This document shows, piece by piece, positions 36,701 to 46,427 of a DNA stretch of 64,000 bases (position 1 is its first letter; each line of letters starts with the position of its first letter). The notes under the pieces are model-generated. The model did no database searches. It saw only the letters and a program-made list of their open reading frames with translations, and was not told where the DNA came from. The DNA lies in assembly GCF_018889955.1 (NCBI RefSeq), contig NZ_CP076545.1, forward strand, positions 992,001-1,056,000. The letters are read 5' to 3'. Source of the DNA: Collinsella sp. zg1085 (lineage in GTDB: Bacteria > Actinomycetota > Coriobacteriia > Coriobacteriales > Coriobacteriaceae). Position numbers and translations under genes: made by a program.

Positions 36701-37927
36701 TTATGACTCATTAATATATGTACGCTGAGGAAAATGCAGCTCAGGGAAGAGCTTGCTTGCAAGTTCCGTAAAATAGCCATCAGTCATGCTAGCAATGTAA
36801 TCTACAACTGTCTGATTGAAGTCATGCTCCCAATCATAGCTTCTACCATAGTTTTTGAGCTGAGCAGAGATTCGATTGATATGATGCCTAAAAATGTAGC
36901 TTGAACTATCGCCTGCTCGCAAATCACCTAAAAAGTGTTCATACATAAGGTTAAAGGCATGATTCAAAACATCGGCGCGCTCACCTTCAACCCCGCCTGA
37001 ACGATAAATCTTGGCATAGTTTTCTGCCTTTGCCCGAGATAGCTCAGCAAATAAAGCCTCACTCATTTCAATGTGATTCTTACCATAGCTATGTTCAATA
37101 ATGTCAATTGAGGCACGAGTCAAAATCCACGAGTTATAAGCGCCACCCATACCGTCTTCAAAGTCGTCTCCGCTCAGCAATCCCGCCTCAATGGCATCCT
37201 GCCTATCACGACCAACATAGGCAATAATGTCTGAAATGCGCACCACACAGGCCTCAAGGGTCGATGGACGTAAATGCCCAATTGCCATATCAGCTTTGGT
37301 ATAACACTCAGATACAAGCTCATCAAACTCATCAAAGCTTGAAAGCCCTGAAAGCTCAAATACACGCTGTTCATATTCGCCGTTATGCGTGAGTGCCCCA
37401 TCAAGTGTTTGAAGTGAAATATTGCGCCCATAGAGCACGTCCATCACCCGAACAGAATGGACATTGTGATAAAAATGACGACCAGTACGGGCAAATAAAA
37501 TACTATCTAAGCAGCGCTCGCCGGCATGCCCAAACGGTGTATGCCCTAAATCATGACCAAGACCAATAGCCTCAATGAGGTCTTGATTAAGCCCTAAGGC
37601 AAAACCAATATCGCGTGCAATACGCGCTACCAGCTGCACATGAAGACCTCGACGCGACAGGTCATCGTTGCTGCGAAAGCTAAATACCTGCGTTTTGCCG
37701 TTATAGCGGTTATATGCTGGCAGGTGCAAAATCTTTTCGGTATCACGAACAAAAGCCGGACGCCAAAGACTACTAACATCTTGTGGGCGATTAAAGCGCC
37801 GGATAACGTCTTCATTATTAGTTCTATGCGGATTTTGCCAAGCAGCCGCACGGTCTGCTTGCATGCGTTCGATAAGTTCAGCACTTAGACTATCGGGTAG
37901 TGCTTCGAGTATTGTAAGGTGATTCAT
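36701..37927 (-). CDS. dgt: dGTPase-like HD-domain triphosphohydrolase
   Basis: 408 residues from ATG at 37927 (GAGAGGA upstream); a longer frame to 37981 lacks a ribosome site. The HD metal site is GLGHDLGHTPFGHAGE near 125, and NGEYEQRVFE follows near 180. It fits the dGTPase family that splits dNTPs to nucleoside and tripolyphosphate, but family members vary in nucleotide choice. A preceding R-rich region (about 30-60) matches the allosteric/oligomer contact area. Confidence 0.88.
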   Translation of the reverse strand: MNHLTILEALPDSLSAELIERMQADRAAAWQNPHRTNNEDVIRRFNRPQDVSSLWRPAFVRDTEKILHLPAYNRYNGKTQVFSFRSNDDLSRRGLHVQLVARIARDIGFALGLNQDLIEAIGLGHDLGHTPFGHAGERCLDSILFARTGRHFYHNVHSVRVMDVLYGRNISLQTLDGALTHNGEYEQRVFELSGLSSFDEFDELVSECYTKADMAIGHLRPSTLEACVVRISDIIAYVGRDRQDAIEAGLLSGDDFEDGMGGAYNSWILTRASIDIIEHSYGKNHIEMSEALFAELSRAKAENYAKIYRSGGVEGERADVLNHAFNLMYEHFLGDLRAGDSSSYIFRHHINRISAQLKNYGRSYDWEHDFNQTVVDYIASMTDGYFTELASKLFPELHFPQRTYINES

Positions 37928-37989
37928 GCTGCTTCCTCTCTCATGTTCTTTTGAGAAGAGTGTCGCACAGTGTGAGGACACAACTCATA

Positions 37990-38496
37990 TCATCTCAACA
38001 AAAGCATCATAGATAAATTTGAAAGCAGCCAGCCTATGCTGATGCCCGGAATAGCTGGAAAGCTCTTGCGCCTCATAACCAAGCAGACTAAGGCAGAAAG
38101 CATAAGACCACCTGCAAGAGAAATGAGTGCGAGATACGGATTGATGATGCTCAAAATTCCAATTAGTTTGATGTCGCCCATGCCCATACCCATTTGGCCC
38201 AGCACGTGCCGCCACAAAAGCTCAATACCTATCAGGGCTAGTGTAATCAGCAAGCTCATGGGTAGGGTTGCTGAGAGGCTCGCTACTACCATATGAAAAG
38301 CCTGAGACCCAATAATTTGTCCTAGCAGCAAAAAATATAGTGGACCTATAAGATGAGTACTGAGCGCAAGAAGGCACATAATGCCGGCAAGCCCATGAGG
38401 GAAGCGGCGCTCGATACTATCGCGATAGCTTGCATAGCCAAGAAAAACATATATCAATATATGGGGAACATATAGCAGATAATCAAATGCCACCAT
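37990..38496 (-). CDS. A24-family prepilin peptidase-like membrane protein
   Basis: 168 residues from ATG at 38496 (GGAGAGG three bases upstream). There are about six membrane spans. The two catalytic aspartates are visible: YRDSIERRFPHG near 27 and the GxGDxK-type MGMGMGDIKLIG near 105. The lack of the N-terminal methylase domain makes it a short CpaA/TadV-type peptidase. No pilin or Flp/Tad assembly genes are in the window; actinobacteria often carry such an orphan near aro or mltG genes. Confidence 0.8.
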   Translation of the reverse strand: MVAFDYLLYVPHILIYVFLGYASYRDSIERRFPHGLAGIMCLLALSTHLIGPLYFLLLGQIIGSQAFHMVVASLSATLPMSLLITLALIGIELLWRHVLGQMGMGMGDIKLIGILSIINPYLALISLAGGLMLSALVCLVMRRKSFPAIPGISIGWLLSNLSMMLLLR

Positions 38497-38604
38497 AAAC
38501 CTCTCCCCTTCTTGGACATGGCGCATAGTGTCAAAGGCGCGGTATAGTTGGTTCTAAACTTGCGTATACTTATGCCCAAATTCGAGCGATAAAGGAGTAG
38601 AGAT

Positions 38605-38997
38605 ATGGACCAGCACGATACCCCTACGTCTGAAGCACACACAGTTGAGGTTGAGGGTGCCATGGCAGGAAGCGCCAATCAAAGTACCGGCTCGCCTGTT
38701 GCCTATATTGTAACCATCTGTGTATTAGGCGGTCTTATGCTACTCGCTGCTACCGGTATATTCGCTGGATATAACGCACTGACACTCACTGGTGCAGGCG
38801 AGCGATTTATGAACTTCTTAGAATCGCAAGAAAAGCGCGACTGGCTCAATAACGACTTTGACCGCTATGATGAATCCGATGAATATGACGACTTTGATTA
38901 TGATGAGTATCTTGATGATGATAATTCAACTCATCTTGATGACTGGTTCTTTGGAGATGCCCCAGCTCAAGCACCTCATACATATAAACAGGTCTAA
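38605..38997 (+). CDS. Small single-span membrane protein with very acidic tail
   Basis: 130 residues, the only plus-strand gene between 19 kb and the end of the window. A polar N-terminus is followed by one membrane segment near 32-57 (YIVTICVLGGLMLLAATG) and then by a tail in which about 25 of 35 residues (84-118) are Asp, Glu or Tyr. AAAGGAG gives a clear start at 38605, and a TATACT box lies at 38565-38570. It is read divergently from the prepilin-peptidase-like gene. No family is recognised. Confidence 0.7.
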   Translation: MDQHDTPTSEAHTVEVEGAMAGSANQSTGSPVAYIVTICVLGGLMLLAATGIFAGYNALTLTGAGERFMNFLESQEKRDWLNNDFDRYDESDEYDDFDYDEYLDDDNSTHLDDWFFGDAPAQAPHTYKQV

Positions 38998-39088
38998 GAT
39001 TTTTTACCGCATCAATTCAAATCAAAACGACCTAGCCTATATGGTGCGCAGGGCTGTATATGCCCTATGGTGGCGCCTTAGGTACCTA

Positions 39089-40357
39089 CTATTTATTGAG
39101 CACCTCCTCAAGGGTAACCGACACGTCATGAGGCGTGGGAATCCAGTCAACTTTTAAGAATAGAGCCGTTACTGTTAGCGGAATGTAGGTAAACATAAAC
39201 AGCGGAAATGCAAATAGATTGCTCAGGATGCGTAACTTTGAGCGGCAGTGAATGTGCTTGTATTCCAATATTGTGGTAGTGAGCGCCATACTAAAATAGG
39301 TGACATACATGCCTAAAAAGCTCAGCACAATAGACCCAAGAATTTGAGTCATCTCGGCATCAGTTACTAAAAAGCCCTGAGTTAAGGTGCCAACGAGCAG
39401 CATGGAACCATTTGCTATCAATGACGTTAGACTCAAAAGAGTAGCTGGAGCAATAACCATCAGCAAATCAAACGCTGCAAAAGAGTGATGTTTAACAACA
39501 CTTTGCACAAGCTGTTTGCCGTAGGTAAAAAACACCTGATAAAAGCCTTTAACCCAGCGTCTGCGCTGCTTGATTGAGGCGCTCAGCGTCAAAGGTTGCT
39601 CATCATAGAACTCAGCAGGGGTATACCCAATGCGAATACCATGAATGGCACAAAAACTTGAAAGTTGAATATCTTCGGTAAGCGTATGAAAGTCCCAGCC
39701 GCGCATTGCCTCAACAATGCGCGCAGAGATGAGATAGCCCGAACCAGACACAGCGCATGAAGTATTAAGTAGCATACGCGCATTATTGAGAAAGCGTGCC
39801 TCGCGAATAAACCAAATCGAGTAGGCTGCTGAAATCCATGAATGACCAAAGTTTTTTGAGTTTCGATAGCTTGTAAGCACCTGAAAACCCTGGTCAAAGC
39901 CATCGTTCATAATGCGCACGTAGTCTTTTGAGAGCAGATTATCAGCATCAAAAATAAAGTAGGCTTCATAGCGCCCTGGATAGTCTTCTAGGATTTTTTT
40001 GAAACCAAAATCCATCACCCAGCTTTTTCCCTTACGCGCCAAATCATGGCGCTCATACACAATGGCTCCTGCATCGCGCGCCACTTGAGCAGTATTATCG
40101 GTACATGCGTCAGCCACCACAAAGACATCAATTAAATCTGTTGGATAGTCTTGGTCTTTAATAGAGCTTACCAAGTTTGCAATCACTGCCTCTTCATTGT
40201 GAGCAGCAATAAAAAAGGCATAGCGATGAAGTCTTGATGCGGCTGGTAGTTGCACCTGTCCTTGTATAGCTCCAATGATAAAAAACACCACTTGGTACAC
40301 ATAGCTTACCGTAAAGAGTATGGCGATAAGCACGTTGAAGTATTCAATAGGTGCCAC
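39089..40357 (-). CDS. Processive family 2 glycosyltransferase, membrane-bound
   Basis: 422 residues. An N-terminal span leads into the GT-A domain with VVADACTDNTAQVA, the metal-binding DADNLLS near 135, the acceptor-site EDIQLSSF near 230 and the processivity motif KQRRRWVKGF near 265. Three or four C-terminal membrane segments follow. This is the layout of cellulose/hyaluronan/PNAG-type synthases, which polymerise and export a sugar chain. No other exopolysaccharide genes are adjacent. The start is GTG at 40357 after GGAG. Confidence 0.88.
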   Translation of the reverse strand: MAPIEYFNVLIAILFTVSYVYQVVFFIIGAIQGQVQLPAASRLHRYAFFIAAHNEEAVIANLVSSIKDQDYPTDLIDVFVVADACTDNTAQVARDAGAIVYERHDLARKGKSWVMDFGFKKILEDYPGRYEAYFIFDADNLLSKDYVRIMNDGFDQGFQVLTSYRNSKNFGHSWISAAYSIWFIREARFLNNARMLLNTSCAVSGSGYLISARIVEAMRGWDFHTLTEDIQLSSFCAIHGIRIGYTPAEFYDEQPLTLSASIKQRRRWVKGFYQVFFTYGKQLVQSVVKHHSFAAFDLLMVIAPATLLSLTSLIANGSMLLVGTLTQGFLVTDAEMTQILGSIVLSFLGMYVTYFSMALTTTILEYKHIHCRSKLRILSNLFAFPLFMFTYIPLTVTALFLKVDWIPTPHDVSVTLEEVLNK

Positions 40358-40454
40358 GTATATAACTCCTCAACCGATAAACAGGGCGCACAAAGTGTAG
40401 CGAATTATCACCTCAAAATGGTGAATGTGCTGTGTGAGCTAGCAAAAGAATTTC

Positions 40455-41465
40455 TTAATCTAAAAGTCCTAGCATAGGAATTATGTCATCCCCCACCGCA
40501 CTTGTTCCCTCTGAGCGCAAACGTATATCATCGAGTGCTTGTGCTAAATCCCATGGCAACATATCGGTAAAACAGAGCGGCTCACCACTCATGGGGTGAT
40601 TAAATGCTACGTACCACGAATGGAGGAACTGACGAGTTAGCCCAAGATTCATCGACGCTGAACCCTTACCATAGAGCGGGTCGCCCACGAGCGGATGTCC
40701 AATGTGGTGCATATGTACCCGTATTTGATGTGTTCGACCGGTAAACAAATGACATTCAACCAGTGTGTAGCCCTCATCACCTCGCTGCGAGGCAAAATGC
40801 TCAAGCACACGAAAGCTCGTAATAGCCTGACGAGCTGCCGGGTCGTCACTTACCGCCATGCGCAGCCGGTCTTTTGACGAGCGGGCAATTCCGGTGTTTA
40901 TGGTCCCCTCAGCTAAGCTCAAGCCACCATGCACCAACGTAATATACCGTCTATCGAGGGTTCTGGTACGAATGAGATTTTGAAGTGCTACTTGAGCTTC
41001 ATCAGACTTAGCAGCCAACATAAGCCCTGAAGTATCACGATCAAGACGATGTACAATGCCTGGTCTATCCTCACCTTGGAGCGTACCCAAATGGTCAAGA
41101 CCACAATGGTGTACAAGTGCGTTTGCAAGCGTGCCCGATACATGCCCTTGCGCGGGATGACATACAAGGCCGCGTGGCTTTGAAAGCACAATCAGGTGCT
41201 CATCTTCAAAGCGAATATCAAGCGGAATTGCCTCAGCTTGTACCTGATTAAACACAAGAGGCTCAGGCACGCATACAGCAATACGATCGCCCGTACAAAC
41301 CGACGTCTTTTTTGAGCTGCAGGTAAGGCCATTAAGCGTCACTGCACCCTCTTCAATAAGGCGCGCCGCTTGAGAGCGCGAATGAACACCCTCAAGCGTT
41401 GCTAAAAAACTATCGAGTCGCATACCATCATGCTCTGGATATACCAAGCCCTCAAGTACTGGCAT
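40455..41465 (-). CDS. rluD: Pseudouridine synthase, RluD/RluA family
   Basis: 336 residues. An S4 domain (residues 15-75) precedes the catalytic domain with the aspartate motif GIVHRLDRDTSGLML near 145, then GRTHQIRVHM near 250. It probably modifies helix 69 uridines of 23S rRNA, though paralogue specificity cannot be read off. ATG overlaps the lspA stop by one base (TAATG), a common pairing. Confidence 0.92.
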   Translation of the reverse strand: MPVLEGLVYPEHDGMRLDSFLATLEGVHSRSQAARLIEEGAVTLNGLTCSSKKTSVCTGDRIAVCVPEPLVFNQVQAEAIPLDIRFEDEHLIVLSKPRGLVCHPAQGHVSGTLANALVHHCGLDHLGTLQGEDRPGIVHRLDRDTSGLMLAAKSDEAQVALQNLIRTRTLDRRYITLVHGGLSLAEGTINTGIARSSKDRLRMAVSDDPAARQAITSFRVLEHFASQRGDEGYTLVECHLFTGRTHQIRVHMHHIGHPLVGDPLYGKGSASMNLGLTRQFLHSWYVAFNHPMSGEPLCFTDMLPWDLAQALDDIRLRSEGTSAVGDDIIPMLGLLD

Positions 41466-42040
41466 TAGCGCATATCCTTTTTGGCTGCACGTTTTGCCTG
41501 AGCTATGCGGTCACGACGATTAAGCTCTTCCGTCGCATCAACGCGATTTGCAGGTGACAAAAACATATAGCCTATACAGGCCAATACAACCCCAACATCA
41601 ATGGCAATATCAGCTACGTTAAACACCGGAAAATCAATAAAGGTGGTTGCAAAAAAGTCAACAACAAAACCACGCAGCACTCGGTCAAGCGCATTGCCTA
41701 ATGCACCTCCCACCACCAGCGCCAAGCCTATAAGCTCAAGCTTTGAGACCTGAGGAGCTCGTGAAAGATAGGCAATTGTAGCGATAGTTATTGCAAGCGC
41801 CAAAAAAACAAACACGCCAGAAAAACCCTCGCCAATGCTAAACGCAGCTCCTCTGTTTTCAACATAGCGCAACTCCAAGAGTCCCGGCAAAAAAGGAACT
41901 GCCTTAGGTGCCGTGTCTGCATGAGGTGCAAGGTAGCTCACTACCAGAAGTTTTGTAAGCTGATCGAGTACTATAACGGCTAAGGCACAGCCCAGCGCAC
42001 GTGAAGCGCGCCAGGCACGTGCCGGAATAAAGGACGCCAC
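41465..42040 (-). CDS. lspA: Lipoprotein signal peptidase (signal peptidase II)
   Basis: 191 residues if GTG at 42040 is used, four bases after the ileS stop and following GGGAG; an upstream ATG at 42097 would overlap ileS by 50 bases. Four membrane spans carry VLDQLTKLLV, ENRGAAFSIG, and the catalytic pair in GNALDRVLRGFVVDFF and NVADIAIDVG. It removes signal peptides from diacylglyceryl prolipoproteins. The C-terminus is basic. Confidence 0.92.
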   Translation of the reverse strand: MASFIPARAWRASRALGCALAVIVLDQLTKLLVVSYLAPHADTAPKAVPFLPGLLELRYVENRGAAFSIGEGFSGVFVFLALAITIATIAYLSRAPQVSKLELIGLALVVGGALGNALDRVLRGFVVDFFATTFIDFPVFNVADIAIDVGVVLACIGYMFLSPANRVDATEELNRRDRIAQAKRAAKKDMR

Positions 42041-42044
42041 GATT

Positions 42045-44849
42045 CTACGCTCCCAGCGCTTCTGCGCAGCGATCGCAAATCTGCTCGTGCTCTCCATGAA
42101 CGCCCGTTGACACACGATAGTTCCAACAGCGCTCGCAGCATGCTCCTGCCGCCGGATATACCTCAGCCATAAGCTCATCGCCAACACGCAGCTCAAGCTC
42201 GCTCACAATATAAAACTCGGCTAGGTCGCACGCCTTATCACCTGAGAGCAGGTCATATAGCTCAGCAGGCACCGTTGCACACACCTTAACCTGCTGACTC
42301 TTGGTAAAGCTACCTGCCGCACGTGCATCTTCCAATGCCTTGGTAACTACGCTTCTTAGCGTCAAAGCCGCATCAAGCGTGGGTTTATAAGCAAGCGCTT
42401 GCTCGTGCGTTATTGGCGCTTGATACCATGAAAGCAACGCAGCGTATTCTTGATAATCTCTGCAGCTTGCAGGTGCATATTCCATAACCTCATCAGTGGT
42501 ATATGCAAGAATAGGTTGCAAATCGCGCAGGAGCATTGAGAGCAGCTCAGCAACAACGGTCTGGGCACTACGGCGGCTCTTGGCCTGAGGTGCATCACAA
42601 TAGAGACGGTCTTTTAAGGCGTCCAAATAAACATTTGACAGCTCAGTGACAACAAAATCATACAGAGCGCGATAAGCGCGGTTAAACTCGTAGTTGGCGT
42701 ACGCCTCATCAACCTCTGCCTGAACAAGAGTTAAGCGTGCCATCATAAGCTTATCAAGCGGTTCAAGCTCTTCAAAAGGCAAAGCATCATGCTCAGGTTC
42801 AAAATCGCCCTCGATAACTGAAAGTAGGTAGCGCAAGGTATTTCTAAAGCGACGATATGCGTCAGAGGTACGCGCTAGGATTTCATGGTCTATGGCAACG
42901 TCGTTAGACGTATCAACACTTGCAACCCACAAGCGAATAATATCTGCACCCATCTCGGCACATACCTGATTAGGGTCAATAACATTGCCCAAACTCTTGG
43001 ACATTTTTCGACCTTCTCCATCCAGGGTAAAGCCCTGAGAAACAACTGCTTTATAAGGCGCATGACCGTTAGCACCTACACTGGTAAGCAGTGAACTCTG
43101 GAACCAGCCACGATGCTGATCAGAGCCCTCCAAATACACATCAGCTGGGTAGCTCAGATTATCGCGACCTTCACATACTGCACGCCACGACACGCCCGAA
43201 TCCCACCAGACATCTAAAATATCTCTATCAGCCTTAAGCTCATGGCTGCCGCATGCTGAGCACACGCAGGCCTCTCCCAAATAGCTTGCAGGCTCATCGA
43301 TAAACCACGCGTCTGAGCCCTTTTCTTGAAAGAGCTCAATCACCGCATCAAGCGTTGCGTCATTCATGACCTTTTCGCCGCACGACGCGCACGTAAAGCT
43401 TGGAATAGGCACACCCCAATTGCGCTGACGCGAGATACACCAGTCGGGCCGCTGAGCTACCATAGCACCAATGCGGTTAGCAGCGCGCGGCGGATACCAA
43501 CGAACCTCCTGCTCAATGGCATGGCTTGCCTGTTCACGCAAGCCAGTTTTATCCATTGACACAAACCACTGATCGGTTGCACGGAATAACACCGGATGCT
43601 TACAGCGCCAGCAATGCGGATAGCTATGCGTAATTTTTTTCTCGGCAACAAGCGTATTGCGCTCACGCAAAAATGCGATGATGTGAGGGTTTGCCTCATC
43701 AGTATCCATACCTGAGAAGGGGCCGCCAGTGCCAAAAACATCACCGGTATAAAACTTTCCATCATCATCAACCGGCATACAAATTTCCATGCCCTCATGT
43801 AGGCAAACATAATAGTCATCAACACCATGACCAGGTGAGTTGTGAACAATACCAGTACCGTCTTCGGTGCCAACGTAGTCAGCCAACAGTGCGACACCCT
43901 CAATATCGTCAAAGACAGGCTGGCGATAATGCATGTGATCAAAGGTTTCGGCGGGTACCACGTAGGGTTTACCATCCACCATAACAGGCGTGTAATCCCA
44001 GCCAGCTATCTCGCAGACCTGAGGCGCAAGGGATTCAAGCATAATCTCAGCGCGTCCATCATGCTCAACAGCAACATAAGCAGCGCCCGGCTTTAAAGAA
44101 ACCGCCTGGTCTGATGGAATGGTCCAAGGGGTTGTTGTCCAGATTACAAAGTCAACAGGACCTGCAAAAGACTCAAGACCTGCAGGTTTTTGCAGAAGCT
44201 CAAAGCGTACATAAATTGAGGGGCTTGTCTCATCGCCATATTCAATTTCTGCCTCAGCAAGCGCGGTATGACAATGCTTGCACCAATGAACCGGCTTGTG
44301 ACCCCGGTAAATCATGCCCTTATCGAACATGGCCTTAAAGACTTCAATATCAGCTGCATCATGAATATGGTGCAAGGTGAGATAGGGCTTATCCCACTCA
44401 CCTAACACTCCAAGGCGACGAAACCCAGCTTTTTGCAGCTCAATGTTTTCAACAGCAAAGGTATTGCACATTTCACGAATGGTAGCAGTAGACATCTGGT
44501 TAAACTTACTTGTGCCCACCGCCTCTTCAACCTTGTGCTCAATAGGCTGACCATGGCAGTCCCAGCCAGGCACATAAGGTGTTTCAAAGCCCTGCATTGC
44601 TTGATAGCGGTTAATAATATCCTTAGAGATTTTATTCATAGCATGGCCAATATGAATAGGGCCATTTGCATAGGGTGGACCATCGTGCAACACAAAGCGC
44701 GGATGACCTGCGTTCTTTTTGAGCAGCTGCTCATATACCCGATTGGTCTGCCAACGAGCTAAGCGCTCAGGCTCACGTTGTGCTAAAGCAGCACGCATGG
44801 GAAATGCCGTCTTTGGCAGATTCATAGTTTGCTTGTACTCATGTGCCAT
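42045..44849 (-). CDS. ileS: Isoleucine-tRNA ligase
   Basis: 934 residues from ATG at 44849 (AAAGG nine bases upstream). It has the HIGH motif in GPPYANGPIHIGHAMNK, the editing CP1 domain, KMSKSLGNV near 600 and a C-terminal zinc finger (CCERCWNYR with CDRC). It belongs to the bacterial-type IleRS. It is preceded by a T-box leader with an ATC specifier and an intrinsic terminator, so expression should rise when uncharged tRNA-Ile accumulates. Confidence 0.97.
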   Translation of the reverse strand: MAHEYKQTMNLPKTAFPMRAALAQREPERLARWQTNRVYEQLLKKNAGHPRFVLHDGPPYANGPIHIGHAMNKISKDIINRYQAMQGFETPYVPGWDCHGQPIEHKVEEAVGTSKFNQMSTATIREMCNTFAVENIELQKAGFRRLGVLGEWDKPYLTLHHIHDAADIEVFKAMFDKGMIYRGHKPVHWCKHCHTALAEAEIEYGDETSPSIYVRFELLQKPAGLESFAGPVDFVIWTTTPWTIPSDQAVSLKPGAAYVAVEHDGRAEIMLESLAPQVCEIAGWDYTPVMVDGKPYVVPAETFDHMHYRQPVFDDIEGVALLADYVGTEDGTGIVHNSPGHGVDDYYVCLHEGMEICMPVDDDGKFYTGDVFGTGGPFSGMDTDEANPHIIAFLRERNTLVAEKKITHSYPHCWRCKHPVLFRATDQWFVSMDKTGLREQASHAIEQEVRWYPPRAANRIGAMVAQRPDWCISRQRNWGVPIPSFTCASCGEKVMNDATLDAVIELFQEKGSDAWFIDEPASYLGEACVCSACGSHELKADRDILDVWWDSGVSWRAVCEGRDNLSYPADVYLEGSDQHRGWFQSSLLTSVGANGHAPYKAVVSQGFTLDGEGRKMSKSLGNVIDPNQVCAEMGADIIRLWVASVDTSNDVAIDHEILARTSDAYRRFRNTLRYLLSVIEGDFEPEHDALPFEELEPLDKLMMARLTLVQAEVDEAYANYEFNRAYRALYDFVVTELSNVYLDALKDRLYCDAPQAKSRRSAQTVVAELLSMLLRDLQPILAYTTDEVMEYAPASCRDYQEYAALLSWYQAPITHEQALAYKPTLDAALTLRSVVTKALEDARAAGSFTKSQQVKVCATVPAELYDLLSGDKACDLAEFYIVSELELRVGDELMAEVYPAAGACCERCWNYRVSTGVHGEHEQICDRCAEALGA

Positions 44850-44880
44850 GAGATACAACCTTTCTTGTTTGTGGACGCAC

Positions 44881-44923
44881 AAAAAAATGCGCCCGTCCCA
44901 CATATCAGCTGGGACGAAGCGCA
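44881..44923 (-). terminator. Intrinsic terminator of the ileS T-box leader
   Basis: On the minus strand TGCGC...GTCCCA, a nine-base loop, TGGGAC...GCGCA and seven T residues form a strong Rho-independent terminator. The arm CCCAGCT is shared with the antiterminator helix, so the two structures are mutually exclusive. Confidence 0.9.
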
Positions 44924-45181
44924 TATAACTCACATGAGCCTGCTCTTCGCTTGTGCACCCAGCTCAGGTTTGACAGCATGTGTATCAAACCGCTACTCGG
45001 CTGACCTATAACGACGGTCATCTCGGCGACGTCTACTAGCGCGTGAATGTTATACACGCCCGTTGGGGCCGCAGCTCAGGGGTGATATTCCATATACGAT
45101 GCGCGCAGGTTTTTCAGCCAAAGAACCTGCTCTCTTTATGCGCAGAGCACATATGTACTCGTCCCCGTCATAGCCTCTGAG
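44881..45181 (-). promoter_or_regulatory. T-box riboswitch leader of ileS (isoleucine specifier)
   Basis: The minus strand shows canonical Stem I elements. The base helix is CTCAGAGG (45174-45181) with CCCCTGAG (45075-45082). Then come GACGGGGACGAGTA (45156-45169), AGAGAGCAGG reversed at 45126-45135, and the specifier loop GAATATCACC with ATC at 45084-45086. A Stem III-like GGTTTGA/TCAAACC hairpin follows. The antiterminator pairs AGCTGGG (44958-44964) with CCCAGCT (44907-44913) and CGAAG with CTTCG. The bulge that normally reads TGGN-ACC reads TGCACAA (44951-44957), so pairing with the tRNA ACCA end would be poor. This region fills the gap between ileS and the dehydrogenase gene. Confidence 0.85.
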
Positions 45182-45222
45182 CGCACAGTGTAGCACGCTC
45201 AAGACCTACTTTCTAGCGCAAA

Positions 45223-46308
45223 CTACAGAAGGCTTTGTCCATACGCATCTGCTGCACGAATTGCATCAATGAACAAAGACGGCTCAAATGGCTGCGGGTG
45301 TCCCTGGCGCCATTCGTTGGTATCCTGGGCAAACGTGGCAAGTGCATCAAGATGGCTCTCATCTAAACCAAGCTCTGCCAGCGTTACCGGCAGACCAAGT
45401 TCACGGTTAAAGTGTGCATACCGCTCAAACTCTTCTTGGTTGTGGGCATATGCAAACAGAACCAATACGCCAAAGCTAACAACCTCTCCGTGCAGGTAAT
45501 GACCCTCACGCTCAATACGAGTAGTTGCATTATAGAAAGCATGCGCTAAAGAGGAGTTGTAATAAAAGTCTGGCTGGTTGGTAAGATTGCTTACATAGCC
45601 GGTATTTACAACAATATCGAGAGCGATTCGCTTAACTGCCTCGGTTGAACGATTTGCCCGCACATCAAGAAGCGCTTGAGGACCATAACTAAACAGCGGC
45701 TCGGAGCAAGTGAGCGCAAGCGCGAGTCCCAGCTCGGCTGTATGAGAAAGCTCATCTTCGCTGGTGGCATACACAACCTCAGGCTGCTTTGAAAGTGCGT
45801 CACCAATACCCGCCCAGAAATACTCAGCCGGTGCCTCGGCAATTACCTTGGGGTTAATAAAGATATGCGCAGGTGCCTGCGGATACGAATAACGATTAAG
45901 CGAGCCATCGTCGTTATAGACCACGGCAATTGCTGTAGCAGCTGAACAATTTGAGCAAATTGTTGGCACCGAAAAGACTGTTTTATTAAGCTCCAACGCC
46001 GCTGTTTTTACCGTATCGATAGCCTTGCCGCCACCGATAGCAAAGGCAACATCAGCATCTCGAAAGTTAGGATTAGCCGCGAGTTTATCAACATTTGTTT
46101 GAGAAGAGTCGGTACCATACACAATGGTATCCAGTACCTGTATGTTTGTCTTTGCAAGCACAGCCTGAATACCGGGTGCCGCCGCTGCTAGTGCGCGTGC
46201 TCCGCCCACTAACACCACCGATGTAGCGCCATAGGGCGCGAGCGCCTCAGGAATTGCGTCAAAGCAATCCTCACCAACGGTATAGTTGCTCATTTGAACA
46301 CTGCGCAT
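45223..46308 (-). CDS. Iron-containing alcohol dehydrogenase, glycerol dehydrogenase-like
   Basis: 361 residues from ATG at 46308, where GGGAGGG lies six bases upstream. The Rossmann half includes FAIGGGKAIDTVKTAA near 88, and PTICSNCSAATAIAVVY gives the GldA-like Ser/Thr-rich loop. The metal site is suggested by the ALAHAFYNATT and GHYLHGEVVSFGV histidines. It probably oxidises glycerol or a related polyol with NAD and zinc or iron. A TATACT box at 46344-46349 may be its -10 element. Confidence 0.82.
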   Translation of the reverse strand: MRSVQMSNYTVGEDCFDAIPEALAPYGATSVVLVGGARALAAAAPGIQAVLAKTNIQVLDTIVYGTDSSQTNVDKLAANPNFRDADVAFAIGGGKAIDTVKTAALELNKTVFSVPTICSNCSAATAIAVVYNDDGSLNRYSYPQAPAHIFINPKVIAEAPAEYFWAGIGDALSKQPEVVYATSEDELSHTAELGLALALTCSEPLFSYGPQALLDVRANRSTEAVKRIALDIVVNTGYVSNLTNQPDFYYNSSLAHAFYNATTRIEREGHYLHGEVVSFGVLVLFAYAHNQEEFERYAHFNRELGLPVTLAELGLDESHLDALATFAQDTNEWRQGHPQPFEPSLFIDAIRAADAYGQSLL

Positions 46309-46427
46309 ATTTTCCCTCCCCATGTCGGTTTTACATGCGGGCAAGTATACGTCTCAAAAGCGAGCATCAAAAAGTTATTTGCAGCTTTGTAACAATGCGC
46401 GGGCAAGCTAATGGGATACTGACGCTC

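Noticed and set aside
39000-39088. Imperfect AGGGC/GCCCT hairpin between the acidic protein gene and the glycosyltransferase
   Set aside because: The stem is short with many mismatches and no T-run, so a terminator call is not supported.
43691-44096. Plus-strand frames opposite ileS
   Set aside because: They are shadows of a highly conserved gene with no start signals.
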